A stretch of DNA of 64,000 nucleotides from Epilithonimonas xixisoli (lineage in GTDB: Bacteria > Bacteroidota > Bacteroidia > Flavobacteriales > Weeksellaceae). The stretch is taken from assembly GCF_004365655.1 (NCBI RefSeq), contig NZ_SOEO01000002.1, positions 124,001 to 188,000 of the forward strand. Direction: 5' to 3'. The notes beneath the pieces are model-generated. The model searched no databases and was not told the DNA's origin. It saw nothing but the letters and a program-made list of their open reading frames with translations. Both the position numbers and the translations under genes were made by a program. The first letter of the stretch is position 1; each line of letters opens with the position of its first letter. Below, in pieces: positions 50,789 to 59,357 of this stretch.

Positions 50789-52447
50789 TTAAGCTTCACA
50801 AGCAGAGCAAGTCACAAAGTTCACCATCATCTCCTTGGAAACTGATGAACTTCTTTGGTAATACAAGGTTTTAACACCTTTCTTCCAAGCTTCAATCATT
50901 ACGTAGTTCACGTCTTTTACTGGCATTGTAGATGGAATCTGCAAGTTAAGCGACTGCGCTTGGTCAATATATTGTTGCCTTTGCGCCGCCTGAGAAACAA
51001 TCTCCATTGGAGAGATCTCTCTAAACGTTTTGAATACCGCTTTTTCCTCATCAGACAATCCTTCAAGATGCTGTACAGAACCGTGGTTTAGCATAATCGT
51101 TCTCCAAGTTTCTTCGTTATCAAGACCTTTTTCGTCTAACAATTTCGCCAAATATTTGTTCTTACGCATAAAGTTTCCTTTTGCCAAACCAGCTTTGTAA
51201 TAGTTGGAAGCAAATGGCTCTATTCCAGGAGAAGTTTGTCCAAGGATTGCAGAACTTGAAGTTGTTGGTGCAATAGCCATCAACGTCGTGTTTCTCAATC
51301 CGTAACCTTTCAACATATCTGGCTCTCCATAGATGTTTGCCAATTCTTTGGAAGCAATCTCAGATTGTTCTTTGATGTGACGGAACGCTCTCGCATTGAA
51401 CTGAGTCGCCTCGAAACTTTCGAACGGAATCATATTTTTCTGCAAATAAGAATGGTATCCAAGAACACCCAAACCTAAAGCTCTGTGACGCATTGCAAAA
51501 TTTCTAGCTGAAGTCAGGTAATAATTTCCTTCAGTTTTCTCAATGAATTCTGATAAAACTGCGTCTAAGAAATAGATTGCCAATTTCACAGCGTTTGTAT
51601 CTTTCCACTCGTCGTATAATTCCAAATTCATAGAAGACAGACAGCAAATGAAAGATTCGTTAGCCGTAGAAGGCAACATAATCTCGGAACAAAGGTTACT
51701 TGCATTGACCATCAATCCTGCATCTTTATAAACTTGAGGCTTATTTCTGTTCACATTATCTGTGAAGAAAATATAAGGCAAACCTTTTTGTTGACGGCTT
51801 TCCAAAACTCTCGCCCAGATTTTACGTTTGTCCGCATCACCATCAATCATATCCTGCATCCAATAATCTGGAACGCAAACACCTGTAAACAAGTTCTGGA
51901 TTGGACTTCCAATATCTTTGATACTCAAGAATTCCTCAATATCACCGTGGTCGATGTCAAGATACGCAGCAAACGCACCTCTTCTCACGCCACCTTGCGA
52001 CACAACATCCATCGCCGTGTCATATAATTTCATAAAAGATACTGCTCCGGAAGATTTTCCGTTGTCTGTCACTGCAGTTCCTCTGTTTCTTAATTCACCA
52101 AAATAACCAGACGTTCCACCACCGATTTTCGTCTGCATAATGACCTCTCCCAACTTGTGCGTGATGCCTTCGATATTATCCGGAACGTGGACGTTGAAAC
52201 AAGAGATCGGCAAACCACGCTGCGTTCCCATATTCGCCCAAACAGGAGAAGAGAAACTAATCCAGCCTTTCACAATCATTTCTTTGAAAGCCGGTTGCAA
52301 TTCCGGTTTGTAAAGACGTTTTGCCGCTGCCGTTGTGATACGGTCGATTGCGCCATCTACAGTTTCACCTTTCAAAAGGTAGCCTCTGTTCAACATTTGT
52401 TCAGACTCTTCGTTGAGCCACCAGATATCTATATTTTCGTCCATCAT
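50789..52447 (-). CDS. nrdA: Ribonucleoside-diphosphate reductase, alpha subunit
   Basis: NrdA reduces ribonucleotides using a radical supplied by NrdB. At 552 residues it is short: the N-terminal ATP-cone is absent. Catalytic features are present: C83 in LPISCFNVHV, N251-x-C253-x-E255 in NASNLCSEIM, C268/C269 in ESFICCLSS, the radical-transfer Tyr pair Y529-Y530 in TLYYQRSS, and the C-terminal redox CxxC (C547, C550). The start is one of two adjacent ATG codons. nrdB lies about 440 bases upstream with a repeat element between them. A short ORF follows 10 bases downstream. Confidence 0.95.
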   Translation of the reverse strand: MMDENIDIWWLNEESEQMLNRGYLLKGETVDGAIDRITTAAAKRLYKPELQPAFKEMIVKGWISFSSPVWANMGTQRGLPISCFNVHVPDNIEGITHKLGEVIMQTKIGGGTSGYFGELRNRGTAVTDNGKSSGAVSFMKLYDTAMDVVSQGGVRRGAFAAYLDIDHGDIEEFLSIKDIGSPIQNLFTGVCVPDYWMQDMIDGDADKRKIWARVLESRQQKGLPYIFFTDNVNRNKPQVYKDAGLMVNASNLCSEIMLPSTANESFICCLSSMNLELYDEWKDTNAVKLAIYFLDAVLSEFIEKTEGNYYLTSARNFAMRHRALGLGVLGYHSYLQKNMIPFESFEATQFNARAFRHIKEQSEIASKELANIYGEPDMLKGYGLRNTTLMAIAPTTSSSAILGQTSPGIEPFASNYYKAGLAKGNFMRKNKYLAKLLDEKGLDNEETWRTIMLNHGSVQHLEGLSDEEKAVFKTFREISPMEIVSQAAQRQQYIDQAQSLNLQIPSTMPVKDVNYVMIEAWKKGVKTLYYQRSSSVSKEMMVNFVTCSACEA

Positions 52448-52488
52448 AACTTTTATATTTTAGGGAATTAGCAACTTATTAATTTTAT

Positions 52489-52620
52489 TTTGGGCGCCTT
52501 TATCCGTCTTCCGTTCCCGCTTTTTTCTGACATTCCGAACGACGTGAATCTTTCCATTTGAACATTTCCACATCGCAATGCCAGAAAAAGAGCTCCACTC
52601 AAGCCGGGGCGCGCTTCGCC
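52489..52620. repeat. Dispersed long-hairpin element, copy B
   Basis: It reads GGGCGCCTTTATCCGTCTTC, then CGTTCCCG, a T6 arm (GCTTTTTTCTGACATT), a variable tip and the complementary arm (AATGCCAGAAAAAGAGC), then CCACTCAAGCCGGGGCGC. The stem can reach about 14 bp with few mismatches. The flanks align with copy A at 11643. Confidence 0.6.
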
Positions 52621-52885
52621 ATTTTTGACGATTTCACATAAAAAAGAAAACTCCAAGATTTATCAACTATTTCTTAAAATTTTCTTTTTTACACCTTTCT
52701 CCGTTTGAAACTTTGAAAGGATTTGTTTATAAATTCAAGCTCATTATGTCGGTGCTTCGCACCTTAAATCTGCTGTGTCTGAATTTTCTACCAATATGTC
52801 ACGACTTCGTCGCTTTCAAATTCCATATCCAAAACTTGCAGTCAAAAAACTTCCATCTTCCGACATCCAAGCTTCCAGCAGAAAT
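52621..52885. other. Rest of the gap between nrdB and nrdA
   Basis: The stretch is noncoding. It holds two small GC hairpins with TTC loops, GGTGC-TTC-GCACC near 52751 and CGAC-TTC-GTCG near 52803, and C/A-rich sequence otherwise. No promoter match to TAnnTTTG is seen before nrdA. Confidence 0.45.
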
Positions 52886-53860
52886 CTAAAACAAATCGTT
52901 CGCCGTAATACTCTTATCGTGTTTCGTATAATCTACCGGACGCTTTGCGAAGAAATCATCCATAGAGTTGGCGAAAACTTCTTCTTCGAACCAGATCATC
53001 GGTTTGTAATCTTCACCAGAAATGTTATATCTCGTTTTCATCCCGATTTTCTTCAAAGAGTCATCTACTCTGTATTTCATAAAATCGAGAAGGTTCTTTT
53101 TGGAAATCTTGTTCAGTTCTCCTAATTCGAAAATCCAATCCAAGATGTTAGATTCCATCTCGATGGATTCATCTACCAAATCGTAAATGGATTCTATATC
53201 AGCATTCGTCAAAAGGTCTGGTTGCTCTTCGCGGATTTTATTAATCAAATAAATTCCTCCATTCGCGTGGATTTGCTCATCTACAGAAGTCCAAGCGATG
53301 ATGTTGGACACATTTTTCATATAGCCTTGGAATCTCGTGAACGACAAAATAATCGCAAACTGACTGAACAAAGACACATTTTCTATCAAAATACTGAATA
53401 GCAACAATGAAGAAACGTAAGCTTTCGGATCTTGAGAATTCGCATTTTTCAACATTTTCCCAAGATATTCGATTCTGTCTTTTACGGCTGGAACATTTAC
53501 CACATCCAAAAACTCATCATTATAACCTAGAACTTCCAACAATCTGGAGTAAGCCTCGGAATGGCGAAACTCGCACTCAGCGAATGTTGCTCCCAACCCA
53601 TTCAATTCTGGTTTTGGAAGGTGGTCGTAAAGATTTCCCCAAAAGGTTTTCACGTTCACTTCGATCTGAGCAATTGCCAGCAAGGCATTTTTAACTGCAT
53701 TTTTCTCGTGTGGTTCTAATTGAGAATGAAAATCCTGAACATCTGCCGTAAAATCTACCTCGGAGTGAACCCAGTAAGACTTGTTGATGGCCTCTATAAA
53801 TTGTAATACTTCTGGATATTCAAAAGGTTTGTAGTTTATTCTTTTCTCAAAAATTCCCAT
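52886..53860 (-). CDS. nrdB: Ribonucleoside-diphosphate reductase, beta subunit
   Basis: NrdB houses the di-metal centre and radical for NrdA. The start used is the second ATG (MGIFEKRINYKPFEYPEVL); an ATG two codons earlier is possible. Metal and radical residues are visible: E67 in IEVNVKTFWG, E97-x2-H100 in AECEFRHSEAYSRL with the radical Tyr at Y104 (H+4, as in E. coli Y122), and E-x2-H in SVDEQIHANGG. The tail ITANDLF is the NrdA-docking peptide. No ATP-cone is fused at the N-terminus. At 324 residues it is short compared with E. coli NrdB. Confidence 0.94.
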   Translation of the reverse strand: MGIFEKRINYKPFEYPEVLQFIEAINKSYWVHSEVDFTADVQDFHSQLEPHEKNAVKNALLAIAQIEVNVKTFWGNLYDHLPKPELNGLGATFAECEFRHSEAYSRLLEVLGYNDEFLDVVNVPAVKDRIEYLGKMLKNANSQDPKAYVSSLLLFSILIENVSLFSQFAIILSFTRFQGYMKNVSNIIAWTSVDEQIHANGGIYLINKIREEQPDLLTNADIESIYDLVDESIEMESNILDWIFELGELNKISKKNLLDFMKYRVDDSLKKIGMKTRYNISGEDYKPMIWFEEEVFANSMDDFFAKRPVDYTKHDKSITANDLF

Positions 53861-53866
53861 TAGCAT

Positions 53867-54223
53867 TCAGTTTTATCAATTAATATTTTTGTTTTGTGAA
53901 GTGAGAAGCGCTGTAAGTTGTTCGTTTATAAGTAGGAAACAAAATCGTTTTTAGCTTCTGACGTGAGATACAAAAGTAGAAATAGATGTGTGAAAATAAA
54001 AGGGCAAAGCGCGGAAAAAAGTCAAAAAACTGACAATCATCTGTAAAAGTTTTCCACATTATGTTAAAAGGTGGATGGATAGGGATTTCTTTGGATTTTG
54101 TAATTCTTAAAGGCGATTATTTCGTTTAAATTAAATTAAACATTAATCAAATTTACGCTTTAGAACCTAATCAAAACAACTAAACAAAACAATCAAATCT
54201 TACAAATCCAATATTAACAAATC
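53867..54223. other. Gap upstream of nrdB
   Basis: The gap is AT-rich and noncoding. It contains a TACTTTTG -7-like box on the minus strand at 53971-53978. A TTG lies 26 bases beyond it, slightly too far for the usual -33 spacing. The box would give an nrdB leader of about 110 bases. Nothing else is recognised. Confidence 0.4.
53971..53978 (-). promoter_or_regulatory. -7 box (TACTTTTG), possible nrdB promoter
   Basis: Minus-strand TACTTTTG matches TAnnTTTG about 110 bases before the nrdB start. Long leaders are possible for regulated nrd operons. Spacing to an upstream TTG (26 bases) is a little long. Confidence 0.35.
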
Positions 54224-54247
54224 GAAAAAAGGTTAAAAATATTAACC
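54224..54247 (-). terminator. Terminator overlapping the stop codon of the CarboxypepD_reg gene
   Basis: On the minus strand GGTTAA-tattt-TTAACC is followed by TTTTTT. The first arm includes the TAA stop codon of the gene ending at 54242. Confidence 0.6.
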
Positions 54248-55093
54248 TTCTGTCACTTTCTTGGAGAAATTATGGGTCTTGATATATTCTTCGAATGCCA
54301 TTTTGAGTTGAGATTCTATCGCGGCTCTGTTGAAATTCTTCCTGTAGTTCTTAGAAAGCCCGTGCGCCTCATCTGCAAAAGCGAGAAAGATGTCGAAGTC
54401 GTACTCATCCAAGCCATATTTTGCATAATCTAGCGTGATAACAGATTTTACGCGTTTGTAGAACTCCTGCTTCTCCGCATAGTTTGCGGTGGTTTTAGGC
54501 GAACTCACCGATTTTTTCGCCAATCCAGCAAGCGCTCCCACGAGTCCGCCACCGCCAGATCCGATGGAAAATAAACTGAGCTGACCTTCTCCCGGATTTT
54601 TTGGTGCAAAAGCTGACGGGATTTTCGCCGTTGGCGCCACCTCGTTCATTGGTGTTCTCATATAATTGTTCATCGCCATATTGAGTGCGGTGACTTTTGC
54701 AGGCGGATTGAGCTTTGGAACGTCTTTTTTGAGATTTCCAGTTGGATTGAAACCGATAGCTACTTCTTCAATTTCTAAGGGGATGACCGTGAGTTTTACA
54801 TCCAGACTTTTGGAAAAGCTCTCGGGTGTGAGCACGACTGTTTGTCTCTCGTAGCCTTCTTTCACAATCCGCAATTCGTCTGACGTCTTTGCGAGAATGG
54901 CGAAGTTTCCCATCTTGTCCGCCAGCACTACCTGATCTGTGCGCAAGTTGTAAATCCGGGTCGTGGGCAACTTGTCGCCGTCCTGATTGGCCACGTTGCC
55001 GAGAATATAATCTGACTGCGCCAAGATCTTAACTGAACTAAAGAATATGAGGAGGAAGAGTAATTTTATTTTCACGGTTTTAAAGTTTTGCAC
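54242..55093 (-). CDS. Exported CarboxypepD_reg-like domain protein
   Basis: The 283-residue protein has a signal peptide (about 8-26, LLFLLIFFSSVKILAQ). A CarboxypepD_reg-like beta-sandwich follows (YILGNVANQDGDKLPTTRIYNL, KMGNFAILAKTSDELRIVKEGYERQTVVL; about 28-105). Then come a Pro/Ala-rich linker, a Gly-rich hydrophobic stretch (SIGSGGGGLVGALAGLAKK) and a charged helical C-terminus. It resembles stand-alone relatives of the TonB-receptor plug-preceding domain. Probably periplasmic or outer-membrane associated. The partner is unknown. Single gene. Confidence 0.8.
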   Translation of the reverse strand: MQNFKTVKIKLLFLLIFFSSVKILAQSDYILGNVANQDGDKLPTTRIYNLRTDQVVLADKMGNFAILAKTSDELRIVKEGYERQTVVLTPESFSKSLDVKLTVIPLEIEEVAIGFNPTGNLKKDVPKLNPPAKVTALNMAMNNYMRTPMNEVAPTAKIPSAFAPKNPGEGQLSLFSIGSGGGGLVGALAGLAKKSVSSPKTTANYAEKQEFYKRVKSVITLDYAKYGLDEYDFDIFLAFADEAHGLSKNYRKNFNRAAIESQLKMAFEEYIKTHNFSKKVTEG

Positions 55094-55474
55094 AAAATTA
55101 ATTCTAATTTGAGTTGCTATGCTGAATCTGATTTGTATGAATCAGTAGTTTAACCGACTTTAAGGAGTTTTGTGATTTTTTTAGAAATTGAGGTTTTGGA
55201 TTTTGTTAAAATTATTGGCTATGGTTAAGGATTTTAAACGCAAAGAGCACTAAGATTTTTTGTCATTATTGAAAATATTTTTGAGGTCCGCAAAGGCGCT
55301 TCGCTTAGCAGAGTTTGGAGTCTCTTGTAGATTTGGCTGGTTGTGCGGATTTTTTTTGTTTTGATGAGAAGGTTGTGAAGGAAATTTGGTGGTTGTTTAT
55401 TTTGTTTAAATTTCTGAACCTTCATTTTTTTGAGTGAAGCTCAAAATGTTGGGAATGGTGGATTTTTGCGAAGC
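55094..55474. other. Noncoding gap upstream of the tmRNA gene
   Basis: The gap carries remnants of short dispersed repeats: AACGCAAAGAGCACTAAGAT with a following T run (near 55238), and GTCCGCAAAGGCGCTTCGCT near 55289. No coding frame with plausible composition is seen. Element copy C follows. Confidence 0.45.
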
Positions 55475-55615
55475 TGCGTAAGGGATGGTAGTGGAAATCC
55501 TTTTTGTCTTTTTGAAATCGTCTTTCGTAAATTTAGTGTGGGAAGACAAAAAGATTGTAGCGGACAGCCCGACCCGAGCGGTGGGAAAAGCTTGGCGAGG
55601 GATACGCCCAGATAT
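55475..55615. repeat. Dispersed long-hairpin element, copy C (reverse orientation)
   Basis: Reads AGGGATGGTAGTGGAAATCC, a CTTTTTGTCTT arm, a tip of about 35 bases, the AAGACAAAAAG arm, then ATTGTAGCGGACAGCCCGAC and CCGAGC, and ends with GGCGAGGGATACGCCCA. Nearly the same words occur in reverse complement in copy D at 60412, so C and D are clear homologues. Confidence 0.7.
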
Positions 55616-55696
55616 TTATGAATGATAAGTGATGATTGATAAATGATTTTGTTTGACTGCTTTTTTTGTATAAATTTGTTGTCTTATTTTACAATT

Positions 55697-56093
55697 GGGG
55701 TTGACTGGTTTCGACAGCAAGGTCAATGGGTAAGTAAGCATGCAGAGAACCGTAGCGCGATCTCTTAAATCCCTTGCTACAAAATTTTAACTGGCAACGA
55801 AGAGTTCGCTCTTGCAGCTTAATCCGAAGTTTAGTAGGTTTCAAGCGCTTTCCCGAAGATAGTAAGGAAGCAAGATGTCTCACAAACGCTCTGTTCTGCG
55901 GCGTTTGATTCTGGGGCATAGCAATGCAGAAATAAGGTTTTGGGCACTTCGACCAAGATTCGAAAATTTTAGAAGATAAGGTTTAGGTTGGGTGTTTGCT
56001 CTCTGCCTGGGCTCGAAAATCAATAGCGAAATAAGCATGTAGAAATCTTATGTATTGCTTGTTTGGACGAGGGTTCGAATCCCTCCAACTCCA
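55697..56093 (+). ncRNA. ssrA: Transfer-messenger RNA (tmRNA)
   Basis: tmRNA rescues stalled ribosomes. The 5' end GGGGTTGACTGGTTTCGACA is the hallmark and pairs with the 3' end CAACTCC to form the acceptor stem. The T-arm GGGTTCGAATCCC is at 56071-56083. The tag reading frame (GGC at 55793 to TAA at 55820-55822) encodes GNEEFALAA, ending in the LAA degradation signal. After the discriminator A (56093) the DNA reads CTT, so the final CCA is not encoded. A strong terminator follows within 10 bases. Confidence 0.96.
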
Positions 56094-56102
56094 CTTTACA
56101 GA

Positions 56103-56141
56103 ACAAAAACCACTGATTGTCAGTGGTTTTTGTTTTTTTTT
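56103..56141 (+). terminator. ssrA terminator
   Basis: A perfect 14-bp stem ACAAAAACCACTGA / TCAGTGGTTTTTGT with a TTG loop, then a T run of eight or more. Confidence 0.85.
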
Positions 56142-56163
56142 AGTTGAATACTATTTATTTCGT

Positions 56164-56361
56164 TCAATAAATAATTTCAAATTCATCATCAAAAAATGTA
56201 CTTCTTTTACTTTTATCAGATTCAAGATAACAATTATATTCAAAGCTCTTTTGCATATCACTATGTAAAGAACTTATTATAAAAATACTTCCTGCCGAAT
56301 AGCCTTGCACATAATCTGTTAATCGAATTCTTGTTCCAAATTTTAATACTTCTTTTTTCAT
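56164..56361 (-). CDS. Hypothetical small protein (65 aa)
   Basis: The start used is ATG 56361 (MKKEVLKFGTRIRLTDYVQG); an upstream extension is hydrophobic and AT-rich and probably not translated. The 65-residue product is soluble and beta-rich (FGTRIRLTDYVQGYSAGSIFIISSL) with an acidic end (FFDDEFEIIY). Family not recognised. Convergent with ssrA. Confidence 0.55.
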   Translation of the reverse strand: MKKEVLKFGTRIRLTDYVQGYSAGSIFIISSLHSDMQKSFEYNCYLESDKSKRSTFFDDEFEIIY

Positions 56362-56438
56362 TTTGATTTTTTTATAATTAATCAAACAAAAGTAATACAG
56401 CATACACAGAAACAAGTTTTTGCTTAAATTTTGAGAAT

Positions 56439-57431
56439 TTACTTCTTCGAAGAATTATTCTTAATAATCATATAAGACAATCCCAATCCGATTCCTGCTA
56501 ACAAAGCTAATTTGGTTTTTCTACTCGGGACTGGCAAACTGGTTTCGCCGTAGATTCTGTGGGGTTTTGGAGATGGCCACATAATGTTTCCTGGGGTTGG
56601 GTCTGCATTTTTGATTTTCATCATAGTGCGCATAGCTGCGGACGCAGTATTCATAATCGTTTTTGGAAAAAGTCCGTAAAGGTTTTTTATGATGAGTGAT
56701 TGAACATCTGGGAAAAGTCCTTTTCGTGGATTCTTCGCTAGCTCAACTATTTTAGAAGCTGTGTCTCTTGGATCCGCCGCGAAAGGTGGTACTTTGAAAT
56801 CCAATCCTGAGAATTTTGCAGAATGTGCATTTCCTGTCGAGCGTTGAATTTGAGGAAAGAGATTACAAATATGAATGTTCGCAAAATCCGAAATTTCGCC
56901 TTGCAAACCTTCCATCATTCCACGGATTCCAAATTTTGTAGAGGAATAAACGGCACTGTACGGCGCGGGCATAAACCCACCAATTGAAACATTATTAATC
57001 AAGATTCCTTCTTCCTGTTTTTTGAAAATCGGTAGAACGCTGTAGGCGCCGTGCATATAACCGAAAAGATTAGTTTTAATAACCTGCTCGTTGATTGCCA
57101 TTGGGATTTCTTCAAATTTTCCGCTGGACATCACACCAGCATTATTCACCCAAATATCGATTCGCCCATTGAATTGCAAAGCTTCTTCAGCTAGTTTTTG
57201 AACATCTTCTGCAACAGAAACGTCGGTCGGAACACCTAACGCGATCGCACCCAAATCACGACACAAGCTGACTGTTTCATCCAAAGCTTCCTGTCCTCTG
57301 GACGCAATAACAACGTTGCAACCTTCCAAAGCAAATGCCTCAGCCGTCGCTCTTCCTACACCACTGCTTCCGCCTGTGATGACGACTGTTTTTCCTGCTA
57401 AACTTCTTGTTAAATTATGATTAGAATTCAT
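56439..57431 (-). CDS. SDR-family oxidoreductase with C-terminal hydrophobic tail
   Basis: The 330-residue classical SDR has TGGSSGVGRATAEAF (about 19-33), NNAGVM near 97, and the catalytic YSSTK (Tyr-x3-Lys) near 159. It is longer than a minimal SDR: after residue 245 it continues with a proline-rich stretch (NADPTPGNIMWPSPKPHRIYG) and ends in a hydrophobic segment (LALLAGIGLGLSYMII) that may anchor it to the membrane. The substrate is not predictable. Single gene. Confidence 0.87.
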   Translation of the reverse strand: MNSNHNLTRSLAGKTVVITGGSSGVGRATAEAFALEGCNVVIASRGQEALDETVSLCRDLGAIALGVPTDVSVAEDVQKLAEEALQFNGRIDIWVNNAGVMSSGKFEEIPMAINEQVIKTNLFGYMHGAYSVLPIFKKQEEGILINNVSIGGFMPAPYSAVYSSTKFGIRGMMEGLQGEISDFANIHICNLFPQIQRSTGNAHSAKFSGLDFKVPPFAADPRDTASKIVELAKNPRKGLFPDVQSLIIKNLYGLFPKTIMNTASAAMRTMMKIKNADPTPGNIMWPSPKPHRIYGETSLPVPSRKTKLALLAGIGLGLSYMIIKNNSSKK

Positions 57432-57526
57432 AGTAGTATATTTTGAATTAAAAAAATTTTAGAAATAATTTTTATAACTCCTTAGCAATCAATTCTAATA
57501 CCACAATAATTTTTCTGCAGTTGTAA

Positions 57527-57775
<249 letters not shown>

Positions 57776-57814
57776 ATTTACCAAATGACACTTGCAACAT
57801 TTTGCAAACGAAAA

Positions 57815-57842
57815 TCTAACCCACAAATTTGTGGGTTTTTTC
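57815..57842 (+). terminator. Terminator of the small membrane protein gene
   Basis: AACCCACAAA directly followed by TTTGTGGGTT (10-bp inverted repeat, tight loop) and a TTTTTT tail. Confidence 0.75.
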
Positions 57843-57855
57843 GTGACCAAAATCA

Positions 57856-57889
57856 TTGATGTATCGAAAAAAATAATGCTTTATATTTG
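57856..57889 (+). promoter_or_regulatory. Promoter of the Cys-motif/YHS/SCO genes (TTG-23-TATATTTG)
   Basis: TTG at 57856-57858 and TATATTTG at 57882-57889 with a 23-base spacer match the Bacteroidota consensus. The next gene's TTG start lies only 15 bases after the -7 box, so its mRNA would be leaderless or nearly so. Confidence 0.55.
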
Positions 57890-57904
57890 TAGTAATTTTT
57901 AGTA

Positions 57905-58273
57905 TTGAAAGTATTTATCACATTTTTCGTCATCTTTTCCCTTGCATTGCGTCCGCTGATGCCATTGATGAATTATGCGGTAAATTACAAGTTCATTTCA
58001 AAAAATCTCTGCGAAAACAAAAAGAAACCAGAATTGCTTTGCAACGGTAAATGTTATTTGAAAAAGGAAATCGCAAAGTCTTCTACAGACCAATCTAAGA
58101 ATGATTCCCGAATCAACATTTCCGCTTTAGCAGATACTTTTATCATTAATGAAACATTCACTTTTTCATCTAATGATTTTATTCTAATTGAAAACTTAAA
58201 AATCAATTCTGATTTTTCAACTTCTTATAATTTCTCCCTATTCTCACAAATTTTCCATCCGCCGTTGGTTTGA
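57905..58273 (+). CDS. Small exported Cys-motif protein (TTG start), copy 1
   Basis: The 122-residue protein uses a TTG start (no ATG is available before the signal peptide MKVFITFFVIFSLALRPLM). It shares with the product of 60034-60399 a core with PEL-x-CNGKCYL-x-KE-x-AK preceded by LCENKKK, and a C-terminus IFHPPLV. The spaced cysteines (C50, C60, C64 by count from the start) could bind copper or form disulfides. It lies at the head of the YHS/SCO genes, which favours a copper role. I know no named family. The -7 box 15 bases upstream suggests leaderless translation. Confidence 0.65.
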   Translation: MKVFITFFVIFSLALRPLMPLMNYAVNYKFISKNLCENKKKPELLCNGKCYLKKEIAKSSTDQSKNDSRINISALADTFIINETFTFSSNDFILIENLKINSDFSTSYNFSLFSQIFHPPLV

Positions 58274-58338
58274 TTTAATAGTCTAATTCTCTTCTACAAG
58301 AGCAATTTTTTAAATTATTAAAATTAAAATCAACATCA

Positions 58339-58614
58339 ATGAAAATATTCGTTTTAGCGATACTCCTTTCCGTATCTGCATTTTCCTGCGCTCAGGAAAC
58401 GCCAAAGGTAAAACACGTTTCGAAAATGAAACCAGCGACCGACCTCAAAAATGTCAAAGTCGTCAACACCGAAGACCCTATCTGTAAAATGAAAACTGCA
58501 GATTATCTGAAAGATACCGCCGACTACAAAGGAAAAAAGTACGGTTTTTGCAGTGACCATTGCAAAGCGGAATTCAAAAAGAATCCTGAGAAATATGCCC
58601 AAAATGCGAAATAA
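58339..58614 (+). CDS. YHS-domain lipoprotein
   Basis: The 91-residue lipoprotein has lipobox AFSC (C17 of MKIFVLAILLSVSAFSC). A YHS/TRASH-like metal-binding domain follows: DPICKMKTADYLKDTADYKGKKYGFCSDHCKAEFKKNPEKY (about 46-86), with Cys at the CKM, FC and HC positions. YHS domains bind copper or other soft metals. It overlaps the SCO gene, which suggests a shared role in copper handling outside the inner membrane. Confidence 0.85.
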   Translation: MKIFVLAILLSVSAFSCAQETPKVKHVSKMKPATDLKNVKVVNTEDPICKMKTADYLKDTADYKGKKYGFCSDHCKAEFKKNPEKYAQNAK

Positions 58615-59287
58615 GAAAGCAAAGCAAAACCCGAAGAGCAAAATCATCATTCCGATTGTTGTTTTAGCTTTGATTTTTGTAACAATTGGCGCTGGAATGA
58701 GCTATTTTAAAAAAAGTCTTTTTACTGTGATGAAAGTTCCTGATTTTGAACTGACAAATCAAAACAATCAGAAAATCAGCAACAAAGATATGCTTGGCAA
58801 AGTCTATCTGGTAGAGTTTTTCTTCAGCAAATGTCCAACGATTTGTCCCGTGATGAATTCCAATATGAAACACATCGAAGAAAACATCAATGACAAAAAT
58901 TTCGGAATCATATCAATCAGCATCGACCCAACGAATGACACGCCGGAAGTTTTGAAAAACCACGCTAAAAAACTGGGAACTAAATCTGAAAACTGGCATT
59001 TTCTTTCCGGCGACAGAGATTACATCGGAAAATTGGCAGAGCAATTTGATATTTTTGTTGGCGATAAAGAAGATGAAGCGGAAAGCCTGAACCACAGCGG
59101 AATGATTGCTCTGGTTGACCAAGAAGGAAATCTCCGTTCCAGATTTGATGAAAACAACAGCCCGATTTTATACTACTCTGGCTTGAATTATGAAGACCCA
59201 GAAGGTAAAACAACTTCGCTCGTCGGCAAATATCATCCCGACCGTGAAAAGTTGATAGAAGACATTAGAAAATTATTAAAACAATAA
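58604..59287 (+). CDS. SCO1/SenC-family copper-binding protein
   Basis: The start used is ATG 58604; an ATG at 58595 in the same frame is equally possible. One N-terminal membrane helix (IIIPIVVLALIFVTIGAGMSYF) anchors a thioredoxin-like domain. That domain has the copper-binding CPTIC (C-x3-C) in EFFFSKCPTICPVM, a GIISISIDPTNDTPEVL strand, and the conserved His in NHSGMIALVDQEG. SCO proteins deliver copper to cytochrome oxidase or act in thiol redox. It overlaps the YHS lipoprotein gene by 11 bases. Confidence 0.88.
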   Translation: MRNKKAKQNPKSKIIIPIVVLALIFVTIGAGMSYFKKSLFTVMKVPDFELTNQNNQKISNKDMLGKVYLVEFFFSKCPTICPVMNSNMKHIEENINDKNFGIISISIDPTNDTPEVLKNHAKKLGTKSENWHFLSGDRDYIGKLAEQFDIFVGDKEDEAESLNHSGMIALVDQEGNLRSRFDENNSPILYYSGLNYEDPEGKTTSLVGKYHPDREKLIEDIRKLLKQ

Positions 59288-59357
59288 AGAGCGATTCTCT
59301 TATGGCTATTAGCTTTTTTGCATTTAAAAAATTAAATATTAATCTAAATCCAATATT

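Noticed and set aside
52468-52656. Short minus-strand ORF between nrdB and nrdA
   Set aside because: It lies on long-hairpin repeat copy B; its codons follow the repeat and not a protein pattern.
55689-55919. Minus-strand frame of 76 codons over the tmRNA
   Set aside because: The region is explained by ssrA on the plus strand, with matching acceptor stem, tag frame and T-arm.
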